Source of the DNA: Hormoscilla sp. GM7CHS1pb
Lineage (GTDB): Bacteria; Cyanobacteriota; Cyanobacteriia; Cyanobacteriales; Desertifilaceae
DNA length: 64,000 bases
Direction: 5' to 3'
NCBI GenBank assembly: GCA_014323675.1
Contig: JACONN010000004.1
Span: forward strand, 1-64,000
Below the pieces are notes generated by a model. That model searched no databases and was not told where the DNA came from. It saw only the letters and a list, made by a program, of their open reading frames with translations. Of the stretch, positions 27,004 to 36,072 are shown one piece after another. Positions within the stretch are counted from its first letter, which is position 1; each line of letters starts with the position of its first letter. Position numbers and translations under genes: made by a program.

Positions 27004-27281
27004 AGGTTAGCTTAAAATGTAGGGTGGGCACTGCCAGCCGGCGTCTTCCGCATGCTCTTATCCTTCAGGACAAGAGCTGCGCGCCCAGCGCAGCGCCATC
27101 GGCATGCTCCAGACACCGCCTTTTCAACCTGTATTAATACCTACTTGACAATACGCTTTGTAAGATGTTATGATTATCACTGTATTTGTAGCGGCTGCGA
27201 ACATTGACATACGCACTACCAGCAAAAGCACAAGCCGCTACACGGACTTCCGGCCTAATCCATGATAAGGATGGCATTATT
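27004..27281. other. Repeat-containing intergenic region
   Basis: It contains GCGCGCCCAGCGCAGCGCC (a member of the GCGCAGC palindrome group) and a CGCAGC-rich stretch at 27070-27110. It then contains an inverted pair TGTAGCGGCT (about 27189) / AGCCGCTACA (about 27232). No gene is recognised; the second half may be the remains of a transposable element ending near 27336. Confidence 0.4.
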
Positions 27282-27330
27282 GAGGAGTCTCCTGAGGTGA
27301 AAGTCTCACGTCCGGTTTTGAAGACTCCTC
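27282..27330 (+). ncRNA. Structured element: IS200/IS605 right end or group II intron domain V-like
   Basis: Outer stem GAGGAGTCT (27282-27290) / AGACTCCTC (27322-27330) encloses an inner hairpin TGAGGTGAAAGTCTCA. A second small stem (GTAC/GTAC) follows at about 27332-27345. The GTGAAAGTCTCACGT core is reminiscent of group II intron domain V, but the outer stem resembles transposon right ends (tnpB guide RNA region). I cannot decide between these. The element abuts the truncated transporter fragment, so it marks a recombination end. Confidence 0.35.
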
Positions 27331-27342
27331 GGTACGGTGAAG

Positions 27343-27540
27343 TACTGGCTTAGTTTAACTCTGGGAGGTGTTTTGTCCCAGCAATTGGGGGCTGTTTTGA
27401 CCGATTGGTTGGGCATTACCCAGACTAATTTTGACAATCTCTGGCTGTTAGTGGTAATTGCCAATGCCTCAACTCTAGTGCCACTTTTGTTCCTAGGTTG
27501 GCTGCCAGCATCGGATGACTCCCTGGCGGGACGCACGGAC
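27343..27540 (+). pseudogene. Folate/biopterin transporter C-terminal fragment
   Basis: About 60 residues including LGGVLSQQLGAVLTDWLGIT and FDNLWLLVVIANASTLVPLL. This is the last two membrane helices of a cyanobacterial folate/biopterin (FBT) transporter. The upstream part is replaced by the structured element at 27282-27336. It is in frame with the downstream oxygenase, giving an artificial long open frame. Confidence 0.65.
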
Positions 27541-27591
27541 TACACGCTACACGCTGCGCTACTGACAATTGAGATTGGAGTAACACCCTTT

Positions 27592-29079
27592 ATGCCTTCT
27601 TTAACAACAGAAACTGCCTTATCCACGAACCTCTCCTATGACCGTCAAGGTTGGAGTCGGGGCTACGAATCTCAGCGCTATGAATATGATTATTGGATAG
27701 ATGAAATAGAAGGGGAAATTCCACCAGAGTTACAGGGAACCTGGTTCCGGAATGGACCGGGCCTGCTGGATATCAACGGTCAAAGGATCGCCCATCCCTT
27801 TGATGGGGACGGGATGGTAAGCGCGATCGGGTTCCATAAAGGACGGGCCCACTACCGCAACCGCTTCGTGCGGACAGAAGGGTTCCAAGCAGAACAGAAA
27901 GCAGGAAAAATCCTCTATCGAGGGGTTTTTGGCACCCAAAAACCCGGAGGTTGGCTGGCCAATGCCTTTGACTTCAAACATAAAAATATTGCCAACACCA
28001 ATATAATATATTGGGGCGGGAAACTTCTGGCACTGTGGGAAGCGGCTAAACCCCATCGGTTAGACCCCCACAGCCTAGAGACCCTGGGCCTAGACAATTT
28101 AGATGGTATCTTACAAGAGGGTGACGCCTTTGCCGCCCATCCTCGGGTAGACCCAACTGGCAACAATGGCAAACCCTGCCTGGTAAATTTTGCCATTAAA
28201 CCCCACGGTCTTTCCAGCACCATTATCATCTTTGAATTAGACCTGGCAGGAAAACTCCTGCGGCGTCACGCCCATAGTATCGGAGGCTTCGCATTTATCC
28301 ACGACTTCGCCATTACCCCCAACTACTGTATATTTTGCCAAAATGCTGTTAGTTTCAATCCCCTGCCATTCCTATTGGGAATGCGTGGTGCTGGCGAGTG
28401 TATAGAGTTTCAGCCCCAGCAACCTGCCAAGATTATAGTCATTCCTCGTAATGGCTCGGAACCAGTACAAATCTACGAACAAGAGTCTGGTTTTATCTTT
28501 CACCACGCCAATGCCTTTGAAGAAGCCTCCTCAATTTACATAGATTCTATTTGCTACGAAAAACTGCCCCAAGTGGAACCAGGTGCCGATTTTCGGAAAG
28601 TAGATTTTGACGCCTTAGCACCGGGTCAATTGTGGCGCTTTGAGATTAACCGGAACGGCCAAACAGTGCAGCGTCAATTGTTAGAAAGTCGCTGTTGCGA
28701 GTTTCCCTTTGTGCATTCCCGACGAGTGGGACGGCCTTACCGCTATCTGTTTATCGGTGCAGCCGATCGGGCGAGGGGAAATGCTCCCCTGCAAGCTATA
28801 CTCAAGATTGACTGGATGTCAGGAGAACGGCAACTCTGGAGTGCTGCACCCCAAGGATTTGTGAGCGAACCGATTTTCGTTCCGCGCCCTGGTGCTGCTT
28901 CCGAAGATGATGGCTGGGTGCTCGCTCTGGTGTATGATAGCGAGCATCACCGCTCTGATGTGGCGATCTTGGATGCCCGTGATTTGAATAAAGGGCCAGT
29001 GGGGAGACTGCATTTAAAGCATCATATCCCCTATGGTTTGCACGGTAGCTTTACTCCTGACTGGTTCGATCCGCAATGA
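27592..29079 (+). CDS. Carotenoid oxygenase (apocarotenoid-15,15'-oxygenase type)
   Basis: 495 aa from the ATG at 27592. The in-frame extension to 27337 belongs to a transporter fragment, not this gene. The four iron-ligand histidines of the seven-bladed oxygenase fold are visible in AAHPRVD, FIHDFAITPNY, FHHANAFEE and YGLHGSFTPDW. Length and motifs match cyanobacterial ACO/Diox1, which cleaves apocarotenals to retinal. It is alone in its direction between relics. Substrate specificity cannot be read from sequence. Confidence 0.92.
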   Translation: MPSLTTETALSTNLSYDRQGWSRGYESQRYEYDYWIDEIEGEIPPELQGTWFRNGPGLLDINGQRIAHPFDGDGMVSAIGFHKGRAHYRNRFVRTEGFQAEQKAGKILYRGVFGTQKPGGWLANAFDFKHKNIANTNIIYWGGKLLALWEAAKPHRLDPHSLETLGLDNLDGILQEGDAFAAHPRVDPTGNNGKPCLVNFAIKPHGLSSTIIIFELDLAGKLLRRHAHSIGGFAFIHDFAITPNYCIFCQNAVSFNPLPFLLGMRGAGECIEFQPQQPAKIIVIPRNGSEPVQIYEQESGFIFHHANAFEEASSIYIDSICYEKLPQVEPGADFRKVDFDALAPGQLWRFEINRNGQTVQRQLLESRCCEFPFVHSRRVGRPYRYLFIGAADRARGNAPLQAILKIDWMSGERQLWSAAPQGFVSEPIFVPRPGAASEDDGWVLALVYDSEHHRSDVAILDARDLNKGPVGRLHLKHHIPYGLHGSFTPDWFDPQ

Positions 29080-29125
29080 CATTGGCACTGGGCCATGATA
29101 GTCAATTAGCCATTAGTGATTAACC

Positions 29126-29419
29126 ATGAAATTCAGCATAGTTATCTCCACCTATAACCGCGTATCTTTACTGCGACGGGCTATTGACTCAGCCTTGTCT
29201 TAGATAGTATTCTGCGAGGTAGTTGTAGCAGATGAGTGTTCTACGGATGAGACGGAAGCTTATGTCCGTAGTTTGGGATCGCGCCTCATCTACCACCGCA
29301 ACCCCTCAAAGGGCACTCCTATCCAGGTAGCTTGTCAGCGGGATGCCTTTTTGAAATCCGGGGGTTGGGATGCCAACTGTGACGATATCGACTCCTGGAT
29401 CGAAATTGCCCAGTTATGA
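29126..29419 (+). pseudogene. GT2 glycosyltransferase, N-terminal relic with deletion
   Basis: Starts MKFSIVISTYNRVSLLRRAI, a typical GT2 opening, and meets a stop within 26 residues (SALS, then TAG). It continues EVVVADECSTDETEAYVRSL with the D of the nucleotide-binding site. It then skips to KSGGWDANCDDIDSWIEIAQ, which normally lies much later. Not functional. Confidence 0.65.
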
Positions 29420-29506
29420 TAGAGCAACTTTCAACAGTTGCATTGGGAAAGTTTAATAATTTATCGAGATTAAAATCCATTTCGTAAATCCTCAAACGGT
29501 AACACT

Positions 29507-29537
29507 GTATACATTTTACACCAAAAACCCAGGAGAG
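29507..29537. mobile_element. Single MITE end
   Basis: GTATACATTTTACACC followed by AAAAACCCAGGAGA is the inverse of the left terminus of the 121-bp MITE at 52036-52156 (ACTCTCCTGGGTTT...GTGTAAAATGTATA). Only this end was found. It lies between two pieces of a GT2 pseudogene. Confidence 0.6.
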
Positions 29538-29791
29538 CCGAAAAAATCCACGCCTTAGTTAATGAAAAGCACCGGGAATATCTTCCAGAGATGCAAGATA
29601 TCCGAGATTATCTCAAGCTACATTGGAGTCTTGTCGCAGTCAAGCAAAAGCAGTTAAAAAATGCTCTGCAAATGGCATTCACCGCTGCCTTTTCACCGAC
29701 TGCCTGGAAGCTACTGATAGCTGCGGCAAGATCCCGTAAGCAGCAAAGCAAAAATGATAATCTGCCTAAACTGGAGTTGATTAGTTGTTAG
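29538..29791 (+). pseudogene. GT2 glycosyltransferase, C-terminal relic
   Basis: KKIHALVNEKHREYLPEMQD, LKNALQMAFTAAFSPTAWKL and LIAAARSRKQQSKN are the C-terminal helices of the same class of GT2 protein. They follow immediately after the MITE end. An internal ATG at 29591 opens 66 residues. It probably belongs to the same gene as the relic at 29126-29419. Confidence 0.5.
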
Positions 29792-29833
29792 TTGTTAGTT
29801 GTTAGTTTACCACTGACCACTGACCACTGACCA
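29786..29833. repeat. Heptanucleotide short tandem repeats
   Basis: GTTAGTT is repeated about three times, then CACTGAC about three times. This is the short tandemly repeated repetitive sequence type common in cyanobacteria. Confidence 0.8.
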
Positions 29834-29844
29834 TATCAATATGA

Positions 29845-30333
29845 TTAATTTTTCATCAGTGGCGGATGAGGTGGTTTCGAGGAAGTGGCTGCTTTTGCTC
29901 CGTTTGACTTGCTACTAAAACCGCCTTCACCCTTGAGGGTTACCAGTTCCAGAACTTTCGCTGCTGCATCGATCTTATCTACTGCGGAAGTGTTTGGATC
30001 GTCAATTACAGCTTCGAGGACTTCCATCGCTTTAATGGCAAGATTGTACAATCGTTCCCGCAGCGCGCTATCGTTATGTTTGAGGAGGTTATTAACAGCG
30101 GCGAAAAACTCTGGCTGTTGCCTCCAGCGAGCAATTGTGAGTTCTGATAGCCCCATCATCGAGGCTATTTCTCGTGTTGTGTGCCCGGTGGCTAGCAACT
30201 CAGCCACTTCTTGCTGAATTTCTGACATTCGCATTACCTTGACAGTGTTTTCGCCGCTGTCAGGGTTTGGGGAAATGCTGGCAGCGATCTCGCTGTTGTC
30301 AGGGTTTGCTGGCATTGTCTTTTTGCTAGTCAT
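29845..30333 (-). CDS. HTH protein, terminase small-subunit-like
   Basis: 162 aa. A helix-turn-helix lies in the centre, HTTREIASMMGLSELTIARW, followed by a helical segment (EFFAAVNNLLKHNDSALRER) and a Ser/Pro-rich, probably disordered tail. This layout resembles phage terminase small subunits and phBC6A51-type proteins. No other phage genes are near, so it may be a domesticated or orphan DNA-binding protein. Confidence 0.5.
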   Translation of the reverse strand: MTSKKTMPANPDNSEIAASISPNPDSGENTVKVMRMSEIQQEVAELLATGHTTREIASMMGLSELTIARWRQQPEFFAAVNNLLKHNDSALRERLYNLAIKAMEVLEAVIDDPNTSAVDKIDAAAKVLELVTLKGEGGFSSKSNGAKAATSSKPPHPPLMKN

Positions 30334-30402
30334 GGGGTTCCCTCGGTTTGTCTTGCATACTGCGATCGCCGGGTGTGGTCATGCATTTGTTGTATAAGGA
30401 TC

Positions 30403-30723
30403 CTACAGATTTGCTATCCATTCCAGGTATGGTTTAGAGCCGGTTACCAGCGGCAGGGCGATGATTTCTGGCACTTCGTAGGAGTGCAATTGGAGTACTT
30501 GGGCTTCTAGGGTCGCAAATTGACCTAAGTCTGTTTTGATCGTCAGTTGTCATTCCTCTTGAGATTCTATTTTTCCTTCCCAGCTGTAGATGGACTTTAT
30601 GGGGGTTATGCTCACACATGCTGCTAGTTTGGCTTCGACTAAACTGGAGGCGATCGCCTCTGCCTCCGAACGGGAACCCGCTGTTACCATGACTATCCCA
30701 TATTTTACACTCTGGACATCCAT
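30403..30723 (-). pseudogene. cutA: CutA divalent-cation tolerance protein with nonsense codon
   Basis: 106 aa open except for one stop. AGGAG precedes the ATG at 30723. SRSEAEAIASSLVEAKLAAC and VSITPIKSIYSWEGKI are followed by ESQEE, TGA, QLTIKT (stop at 30550-30552), where CutA has Trp (TGG). The rest, SYEVPEIIALPLVTGSKPYL, is in the same frame. CutA trimers bind metal ions; their role is unclear. The single G-to-A change makes this a recent null or a sequence error. Confidence 0.85.
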
Positions 30724-31087
30724 TGTTACTCTCCTGAACCCTTGACAGGCATTATAACATTGCGCGGTGAGATCTCTGGAAAGAGGTCACGACCGGCACC
30801 CCTCAGACGGGCCGCCAGTATTTCTGGCTTGTTTCATTCATGGCTCGTAATTTACTACTTAGGAGATATATCAGAAGTAGTAGATTGCCGGGAACCTGGT
30901 TCGGAACGCTGCCGTCGTGGGACGCGAATCGCTTGTGGTAAAATTACGTAAACTTACGCCGGCAGATCATAGTAGGCGGACGCACAGCGTGGGGGTTGAT
31001 AACAGCACTTCGTAAAACGTATAAAAACCTAGAAAGTGGTATACAATCAGTGGTAAAAGAGATGACGCGAGCGCGTAGTGTTTTCTA

Positions 31088-32219
31088 TCCAAGAATCTTT
31101 TCAACCTAGCTAACTACCATATGCGCCAGCACTTCTTTGAGACCAGAAGTGTGATGTCATTTACAGCGCTCTATCACCTGGTATCAAAGTCCCAGGCGTA
31201 TTACAGCCTACCGAATACCAAGGTTGCCAAGCAGGTGACCAGACGTGTTCACAAGGCATGGCTGGGCTATCAAGCAGCGCATAAAGACTGGCAGAAACAC
31301 CCAAAGAAGTATCAAGGTGAGCCAAGGATACCGAAGTACAAGAACAAAACTAAGGGGCGCTATATGCTCATCTTCCCATTGGAGACGGTATCCAAGCCAC
31401 CACTACGAAAAGGAATTGTCATTTCTTAGCCTTGCCCTATTCAATTTTCCTCAGGTTTGCTGGATGTTGTAGAGGTGAGAGTTGTACCGAAGTCAGGTTG
31501 TTATGTTGTCGAGATTGTTTATGAACAAAAGGAGGCGAATGTAGTTTCTGGAGACGCTGTCGCTGGTGTTGACTTAGGTTTGGTGAATTTGGTTACTCTA
31601 ACAACGAATCAGCCTGGTATTGCACCATTGCTGATTAAGGGAGGGGCGCTCAAAGCCATCAATACCTATTATAACAAACAGAAGGCAAAGCTTCAGGGAG
31701 ACCTTGAAACCAGACATAGTCGAAAGGTCAGTCGTAGACTAGATGCGCTGACGATGAAGCGCAATAACCGAGTTAACAACTACCTTCATACAACCAGTCG
31801 TAGAGTCATTGACTGGTGTGTTGACCACAACATCAAGACTCTGATTATTGGGAAGAACGATGGTTGGAAGAATGGTATCCAGATAGGACGCAAGAACAAT
31901 CAGCAGTTCGTTAACATTCCACACGCCAAGTTAGTCCCCCAACTTGCCTACAAGACTGGTTGGTATTGAGGTCATCACGACTGAAGAGAGCTATACCAGT
32001 AAGGCATCATTCTTGCATCTAGATGAATTACCATTACATGACGATGGACAGAAGCCAAAGTTTAGCGGTCGCCGAGTCAAGCGTGGTTTGTATAAGTCGG
32101 CGGGAGGGCTACTGAACGCTGACGTTAATGGCTCCTACAACATCATCCGAAAAGTAAAGTCAAATGCCTTCGATGGCTATGACTTAAAGGCAAGGCAGTT
32201 TTATGCCTTCAGTGCTTGA
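31088..32219 (+). pseudogene. TnpB (IS200/IS605-type RNA-guided nuclease), frameshifted
   Basis: Three frames together give most of a TnpB. N-terminal SKNLFNLANYHMRQHFFETR and KAWLGYQAAHKDWQKHPKKY come first. A break near 31428 follows, then VAGVDLGLVNLVTLTT (RuvC Asp). After a second break near 31965 come TTEESYTSKASF (Glu) and LLNADVNGSYNIIRK (Asp). All three RuvC residues survive, but the frame is broken twice and the extreme N-terminus has a stop. No tnpA was seen. The family lacks the usual C-x-x-C finger in this subtype. Confidence 0.8.
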
Positions 32220-32252
32220 CCCACTGAGAACACACGATTTTATACAGGTTGT

Positions 32253-32420
32253 GTGAACGGTGATACAATAGGCTATGTTGGCTCGACCGGTTACTCTACA
32301 GGCCTTCATCTGCATTACGAGATTCTGGTGTCTAATGGAGGAAGTTGGGAGAAGCATTTAGGTGTAACCGGTGCGCCATCAACACGAATAGTGAAGCCGT
32401 GGGGGGCTGGTTCCCTCCGG
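32253..32420 (+). pseudogene. M23 peptidase C-terminal fragment
   Basis: GDTIGYVGSTGYSTGLHLHY contains the H-x-H zinc motif of LytM-type (M23) endopeptidases, followed by EILVSNGGSWEKHLG. The upstream domain is missing; the text joins the TnpB relic through 30 bp. Downstream, a GATCGGGAGAC-headed segment is repeated at about 32437 and 32549 as an imperfect direct repeat. Confidence 0.6.
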
Positions 32421-32668
32421 GAGAACAAGAAGACGATCGGGAGACAGAGGAGGTATTCAGAATTAATGAATTCCAGTTTCACCAGCGCATTCCCGAACCC
32501 TGGGACATTATGTCGCCAGAGGGTTCCTTGGATCCTGAAGAAGGACGCGATCGGGAGACGCCGGAGATAATGGAAATTAATCAGATCTAGTTTCACTAGC
32601 GCATTTAAGAACTCTTGTGGTAAAAACAATATGCGCTTCGCTCAGATCGAGGAAAAGGAGATACATCT

Positions 32669-34369
32669 ATGAAAAAATCAGCGAAAAAGTCAGCAATTGC
32701 TTCTGTCATAGTCGCAGTTTTTGCAATAATGGCGAGTGTATTAGTGGATGGCATAAGCCCTAATGCAGCTAAGTCCGGAACAAAAGCAGAATTTTATTGT
32801 GAGCAAAAAGGCAAACATCCAGAAACCAGAGTACAAGAAACAATGGCTGAGATAAATATTATCATTCGAGACTTAGGAATTAATCAAAGATGGCAAGAAT
32901 ATCGAACAAAAGGTGACCACACCTTAGTAGATAATTTCTATCAGCTAGACAAAGATTCAAGGATTATTATTCCCATGCCTACTGATGATGACATGAAGAA
33001 TAAATCTCATGAACAATTAGTTAATCAATTAAAGGAGATCCTTAATCCTCAACTTAGAGAAGCTATTAAAAATGGGAAGAAAAATGTTGTAGAAATACAC
33101 TTAATTCAAAACATCAATTCAAGCCGATATTTCAATTTTGACGATCGCCAAAAGATGGTTGACGATTTTGGAGCAGCAGTTTATGAAGCTATTGATGATT
33201 CTGTAGAAATTTTTAAAGAACGTGAAATCGACCCATCTGTTCAATTTGATTTAGGAAGTAATGGCACAAAAATGTTCGCCCATAATGTCAATAAACTCAA
33301 TGAAATTTTGCCCTATACAAACCGAGTTACCTTTGTTGATGGAAGGGCTTCAGTTTCATCTACCAATCAAGCCATACGAATTATTGGAGATCGCAAATTT
33401 CGGATTATCAATACCCATAAAGATCATCTTGCTCCTACTGATTCTATTGGCAACAAGGATGCTGTACTAAATGATGTTCTTCCTGATTTTCCAAACTTAA
33501 CTTATTTATATATCAAAGCCAGTAATTCTGAAAATTTTAGCGACCATATTGCATCATTAACTGACCGCATTGATGGCTATGTGATTGATAACCAAGACAT
33601 CATCCTGATCGGTCAAGCTGATGCAACCAAGCCTCCTTTACATACAGAAGACTTTGTTGTTGCTCTCAGAAACACTTGGTTTAAATATGCCAAAATAGAA
33701 GGAAATACTCGTTACTATTCCTATCCTACTATTTCCATAGATCCAGAGCCAAAAGTAATGAGTCAGTTAGAAAAAATTGGCTCAGTAAATCTAAATAAAT
33801 GGCATGAACTTTGTAGCCAATCCCAGAATGTGAGAGTAATAGGCATACCTTTTAACTCTCACTTTGCCAAAACAATGGTGGTTCCAGACTATGACATGAA
33901 AAAGCTCGTTGGCGGTCCCGATACCCATGGCATCTCGGGGTTAGTTAGCATCACAGAAATGAGTTTAATAAAAATCCGCAGTGACTTAGCTGAAGGAAAA
34001 TCTAATTCAATGCCCATCTCCAGTCTGAATCGCTTTTGGTTCACGCCTGGAGAAAATTTGTATCAAGAAAATGAAGGAGTAGTTATCATCGAACAATCTC
34101 CAGTGACTCTTTTAACAGAAGAACAATTTCTGAGTCATAAAGGTGAATTAGTTGGAACAAAGAAAGCAGACTCTCTAGCACAAGAATTTGTCGAAAATTT
34201 CACAGCTTTATATCCAGAAATAGCAAGTCAAAGACCAATATACGCAGAACTGGAGAATTTATTCCGCTTCGTAGCATTATCGAAGATTATGAAGTTTAAA
34301 AACACTTTGACCGATCGCGCAGCGTGGCGCAGCCATGGCAGATTTAGACCTGGATTATTTGCTCGATGA
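32669..34369 (+). CDS. Secreted DUF1598-like protein, main part
   Basis: 566 aa with AGGAG upstream and an N-terminal signal or anchor (SAIASVIVAVFAIMASVLV, about 8-26). The body has FNSHFAKTMVVPDYDMKKLV, GPDTHGISGLVSI, LNRFWFTPGENLYQ and GVVIIEQSPVTLLTEEQF. These match the DUF1598 pattern known from planctomycetes and some cyanobacteria. Function unknown. At about 34310-34335 a palindromic insert (GATCGCGCAGCGTGG...) shifts the frame. The last 31 residues are therefore spurious, and the true C-terminus is the next entry. Confidence 0.7.
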   Translation: MKKSAKKSAIASVIVAVFAIMASVLVDGISPNAAKSGTKAEFYCEQKGKHPETRVQETMAEINIIIRDLGINQRWQEYRTKGDHTLVDNFYQLDKDSRIIIPMPTDDDMKNKSHEQLVNQLKEILNPQLREAIKNGKKNVVEIHLIQNINSSRYFNFDDRQKMVDDFGAAVYEAIDDSVEIFKEREIDPSVQFDLGSNGTKMFAHNVNKLNEILPYTNRVTFVDGRASVSSTNQAIRIIGDRKFRIINTHKDHLAPTDSIGNKDAVLNDVLPDFPNLTYLYIKASNSENFSDHIASLTDRIDGYVIDNQDIILIGQADATKPPLHTEDFVVALRNTWFKYAKIEGNTRYYSYPTISIDPEPKVMSQLEKIGSVNLNKWHELCSQSQNVRVIGIPFNSHFAKTMVVPDYDMKKLVGGPDTHGISGLVSITEMSLIKIRSDLAEGKSNSMPISSLNRFWFTPGENLYQENEGVVIIEQSPVTLLTEEQFLSHKGELVGTKKADSLAQEFVENFTALYPEIASQRPIYAELENLFRFVALSKIMKFKNTLTDRAAWRSHGRFRPGLFAR

Positions 34370-34664
34370 CTATCAAATTCCTCATACCCCTGTAGCACGA
34401 CAATTACCGGGATATTCGCATGTTGGAGAGCTTGAAGAAAGGAAACAAACTGAAACAGGTTATCAAACCATTAACGTAAAAATCCCCAGTTGTGGAGGGG
34501 TAGGAATTGACATTTCAGTTAGTAAAGAGAATTTTGTCACTGATTCTACAGTTACCAAATTAGCAACTAAAATCAAGCAAACCAGACCGAGCCTAGATAC
34601 TTTATACTGGGATGTAGCAAAAGGAGAATTCAAAAGTAATGAACAAGCATTTAACAATCTTTGA
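34335..34664 (+). CDS. C-terminal part of the DUF1598-like protein
   Basis: 109 aa beginning MADLDLDYLLDDYQIPHTPV, with KQTETGYQTINVKIPSCGGV and a terminal TLYWDVAKGEFKSNEQAFN. It overlaps the preceding frame by 35 bp and directly continues the same protein after a palindromic insertion. It could be translated separately from its own ATG inside the palindrome, but is more likely the severed end of one gene. Confidence 0.6.
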   Translation: MADLDLDYLLDDYQIPHTPVARQLPGYSHVGELEERKQTETGYQTINVKIPSCGGVGIDISVSKENFVTDSTVTKLATKIKQTRPSLDTLYWDVAKGEFKSNEQAFNNL

Positions 34665-34765
34665 GCTTTGAGTGTGTAAAGGATTGAGCTAAACTAGCGA
34701 ACTGCTTCGCTCACGCAAAGAATAGAAAAATGTTCAAAAGCGATCGCTCCATCCTCAATCCTTCC

Positions 34766-34882
34766 TCAACAAAACAGAAGCCACAACGGTGTCATTCCTT
34801 TTTTCTTGGCAGCAGCCTTTAACTTCTGTTTGTCTTCATTGGATACGCGCACAATCATATAAGTATTCTTTTCCTTTGCCCT
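34766..34882 (-). pseudogene. Ribbon-helix-helix / antitoxin fragment
   Basis: AKEKNTYMIVRVSNEDKQKL and KAAAKKKGMT match the beginning of small CopG-like or DUF-type antitoxins. The protein ends soon after in PLWLLFC. No start codon with a ribosome-binding site and no partner. Probably a remnant. Confidence 0.4.
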
Positions 34883-35011
34883 TACCGTACTGATTTGCGC
34901 CAGTAGGATTATTAACTGTGGTTGGGCCGATCTTAGGAAACCCAACCTGTTCAACATTAACAGCAGCGTTCGGTTGGGTTTTGTCTCAACCAAACCTACA
35001 ACAGAGACAAC
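34883..35011. repeat. GGTTGGGTTT repeat region
   Basis: Two inverted GGTTGGGCC/GGTTTCCTAACC-like units (e.g. GGAAACCCAACCTGTT, CGGTTGGGTTTTG) form a hairpin typical of cyanobacterial intergenic repeats; similar text occurs at 15896 and 60925. No gene. Confidence 0.45.
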
Positions 35012-35248
35012 GTTTTTAGTCGGTTGAACCCTCGGCGGGCTAACAACGAAGTGAAAGAACTTAAAGTTTGATTTTTATTGTTATTATTTGACATTTTACT
35101 AACAGTTTCGCGTCCAAAGATAGATTGCAAAAAAGCAGATTTGACAAATTCAGATTTTTAGACTATAATGAAAGGTATGGGTGGAAAACAGTGCCTATAG
35201 GTGGTTAACCACCGGTGAAACCATCCCCTATCCACCAAAATAACTGTG
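35012..35248 (+). promoter_or_regulatory. Duplicated promoter/leader, upstream copy
   Basis: A perfect sigma70-type promoter, TTGACA (35141-35146), 17 bp, TATAAT (35164-35169), is followed by a leader of about 75 nt. The leader includes GGTGGTTAACCACC, a perfect hairpin. The whole 237-bp block is about 90% identical by eye to 37526-37765, which leads into the radical SAM gene. This copy is cut off exactly after the GTG that serves as start codon in the other. Confidence 0.75.
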
Positions 35249-35691
35249 GCGATCGGGGGCGTGAGCGTGGGGGCTACCGGGTTTCTCTCATTAAATCTCG
35301 GGTTGGGATGCTAAAATTGTCACGATCGTACCATTTTAAGGATACGATCGAGTTGAACAGGCACTTCTAACAAGGAGGCAGGCTCCTCAGAAGACCGTTC
35401 CCAGGTTATACCTGGGAACGAGAGGGTGGCAGGTTTTTCTCGATCGCAAGGTAAAATAAATTGGTATAACCCAGTTTAGTTGGGACGATCGCATACAAAA
35501 TTGTCACGATCGTACCATTTTAAGGATACGATCGAGTTGAACAGGCACTTCTAACAAGGAGGCAGGCTCCTCAGAAGACCGTTCTCAGGTAGAACCTGGG
35601 AACGAGAGGGTGGCAGGTTTTTCTCAATCGCAACGCATCTATTATAATTATCATAGAAAAGAAATGTCGGAGATGACATAGGAGATAGAAC
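35249..35691. repeat. Two 137-bp direct repeats, period 184 bp
   Basis: 35313-35449 and 35497-35633 are almost identical. Each has ACGATCGTACCATTTTAAGG, then ACGATCGAGTTGAACAGGC, then a CGTTCYCAGG...CCTGGGAACGAG palindrome. No gene. AGGAGAT lies just before the DUF433 start at 35692. Confidence 0.8.
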
Positions 35692-36072
35692 ATGACGTCA
35701 GAAATTCGCGAACAAGAGGTAATCATTCGGACCGAACGGGGACTGACGATCGCGGGCACGCGGATCACCATATACGATGTGATATATTATCTCAAAGCTG
35801 AGTATCCACGTAAGTACATTCGCGATGCTTACTGCTTGACAGACGAGCAGATCGATGGCGCTCTTTCTTATATTGAAACCCATCGAGAAGCGGTAGAAGT
35901 AGAATATCAAGAAATTATGCGTCAAGCAGAAGAGACTCGACAATACTGGGAGGAATATAACCGGGAGCGTTTTGCTCGGATTGCTGCTGCACCTCCCCGT
36001 CCTGGGTCCGAAGCTCTTCGACTCAAGATTATGGAACGGAGAATGCGGCGGGAAGCAAAAAAGAAGAAATGA
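35692..36072 (+). CDS. DUF433-family antitoxin-like protein, module A
   Basis: 126 aa. The DUF433 core is IIRTERGLTIAGTRITIYDV, then LTDEQIDGALSYIETHREAV. A charged helical tail rich in Arg and Glu ends in REAKKKK. AGGAG lies eight bases before the ATG. It overlaps the DUF5615-like gene by four bases (ATGA), the layout of a toxin-antitoxin pair. Module B (36636-37402) is its tandem duplicate, about 944 bp away. Confidence 0.8.
   Translation: MTSEIREQEVIIRTERGLTIAGTRITIYDVIYYLKAEYPRKYIRDAYCLTDEQIDGALSYIETHREAVEVEYQEIMRQAEETRQYWEEYNRERFARIAAAPPRPGSEALRLKIMERRMRREAKKKK

Noticed and set aside
27337-27591. Reading the carotenoid oxygenase from an upstream start as a transporter-oxygenase fusion
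   Set aside because: The upstream residues are the last helices of a folate/biopterin transporter truncated by another element; the oxygenase's own ATG at 27592 fits family length.
29845-30333. Prophage region based on the terminase-like HTH protein
   Set aside because: No portal, capsid, tail, integrase or lysis gene lies near it, so a single HTH protein does not support a prophage.
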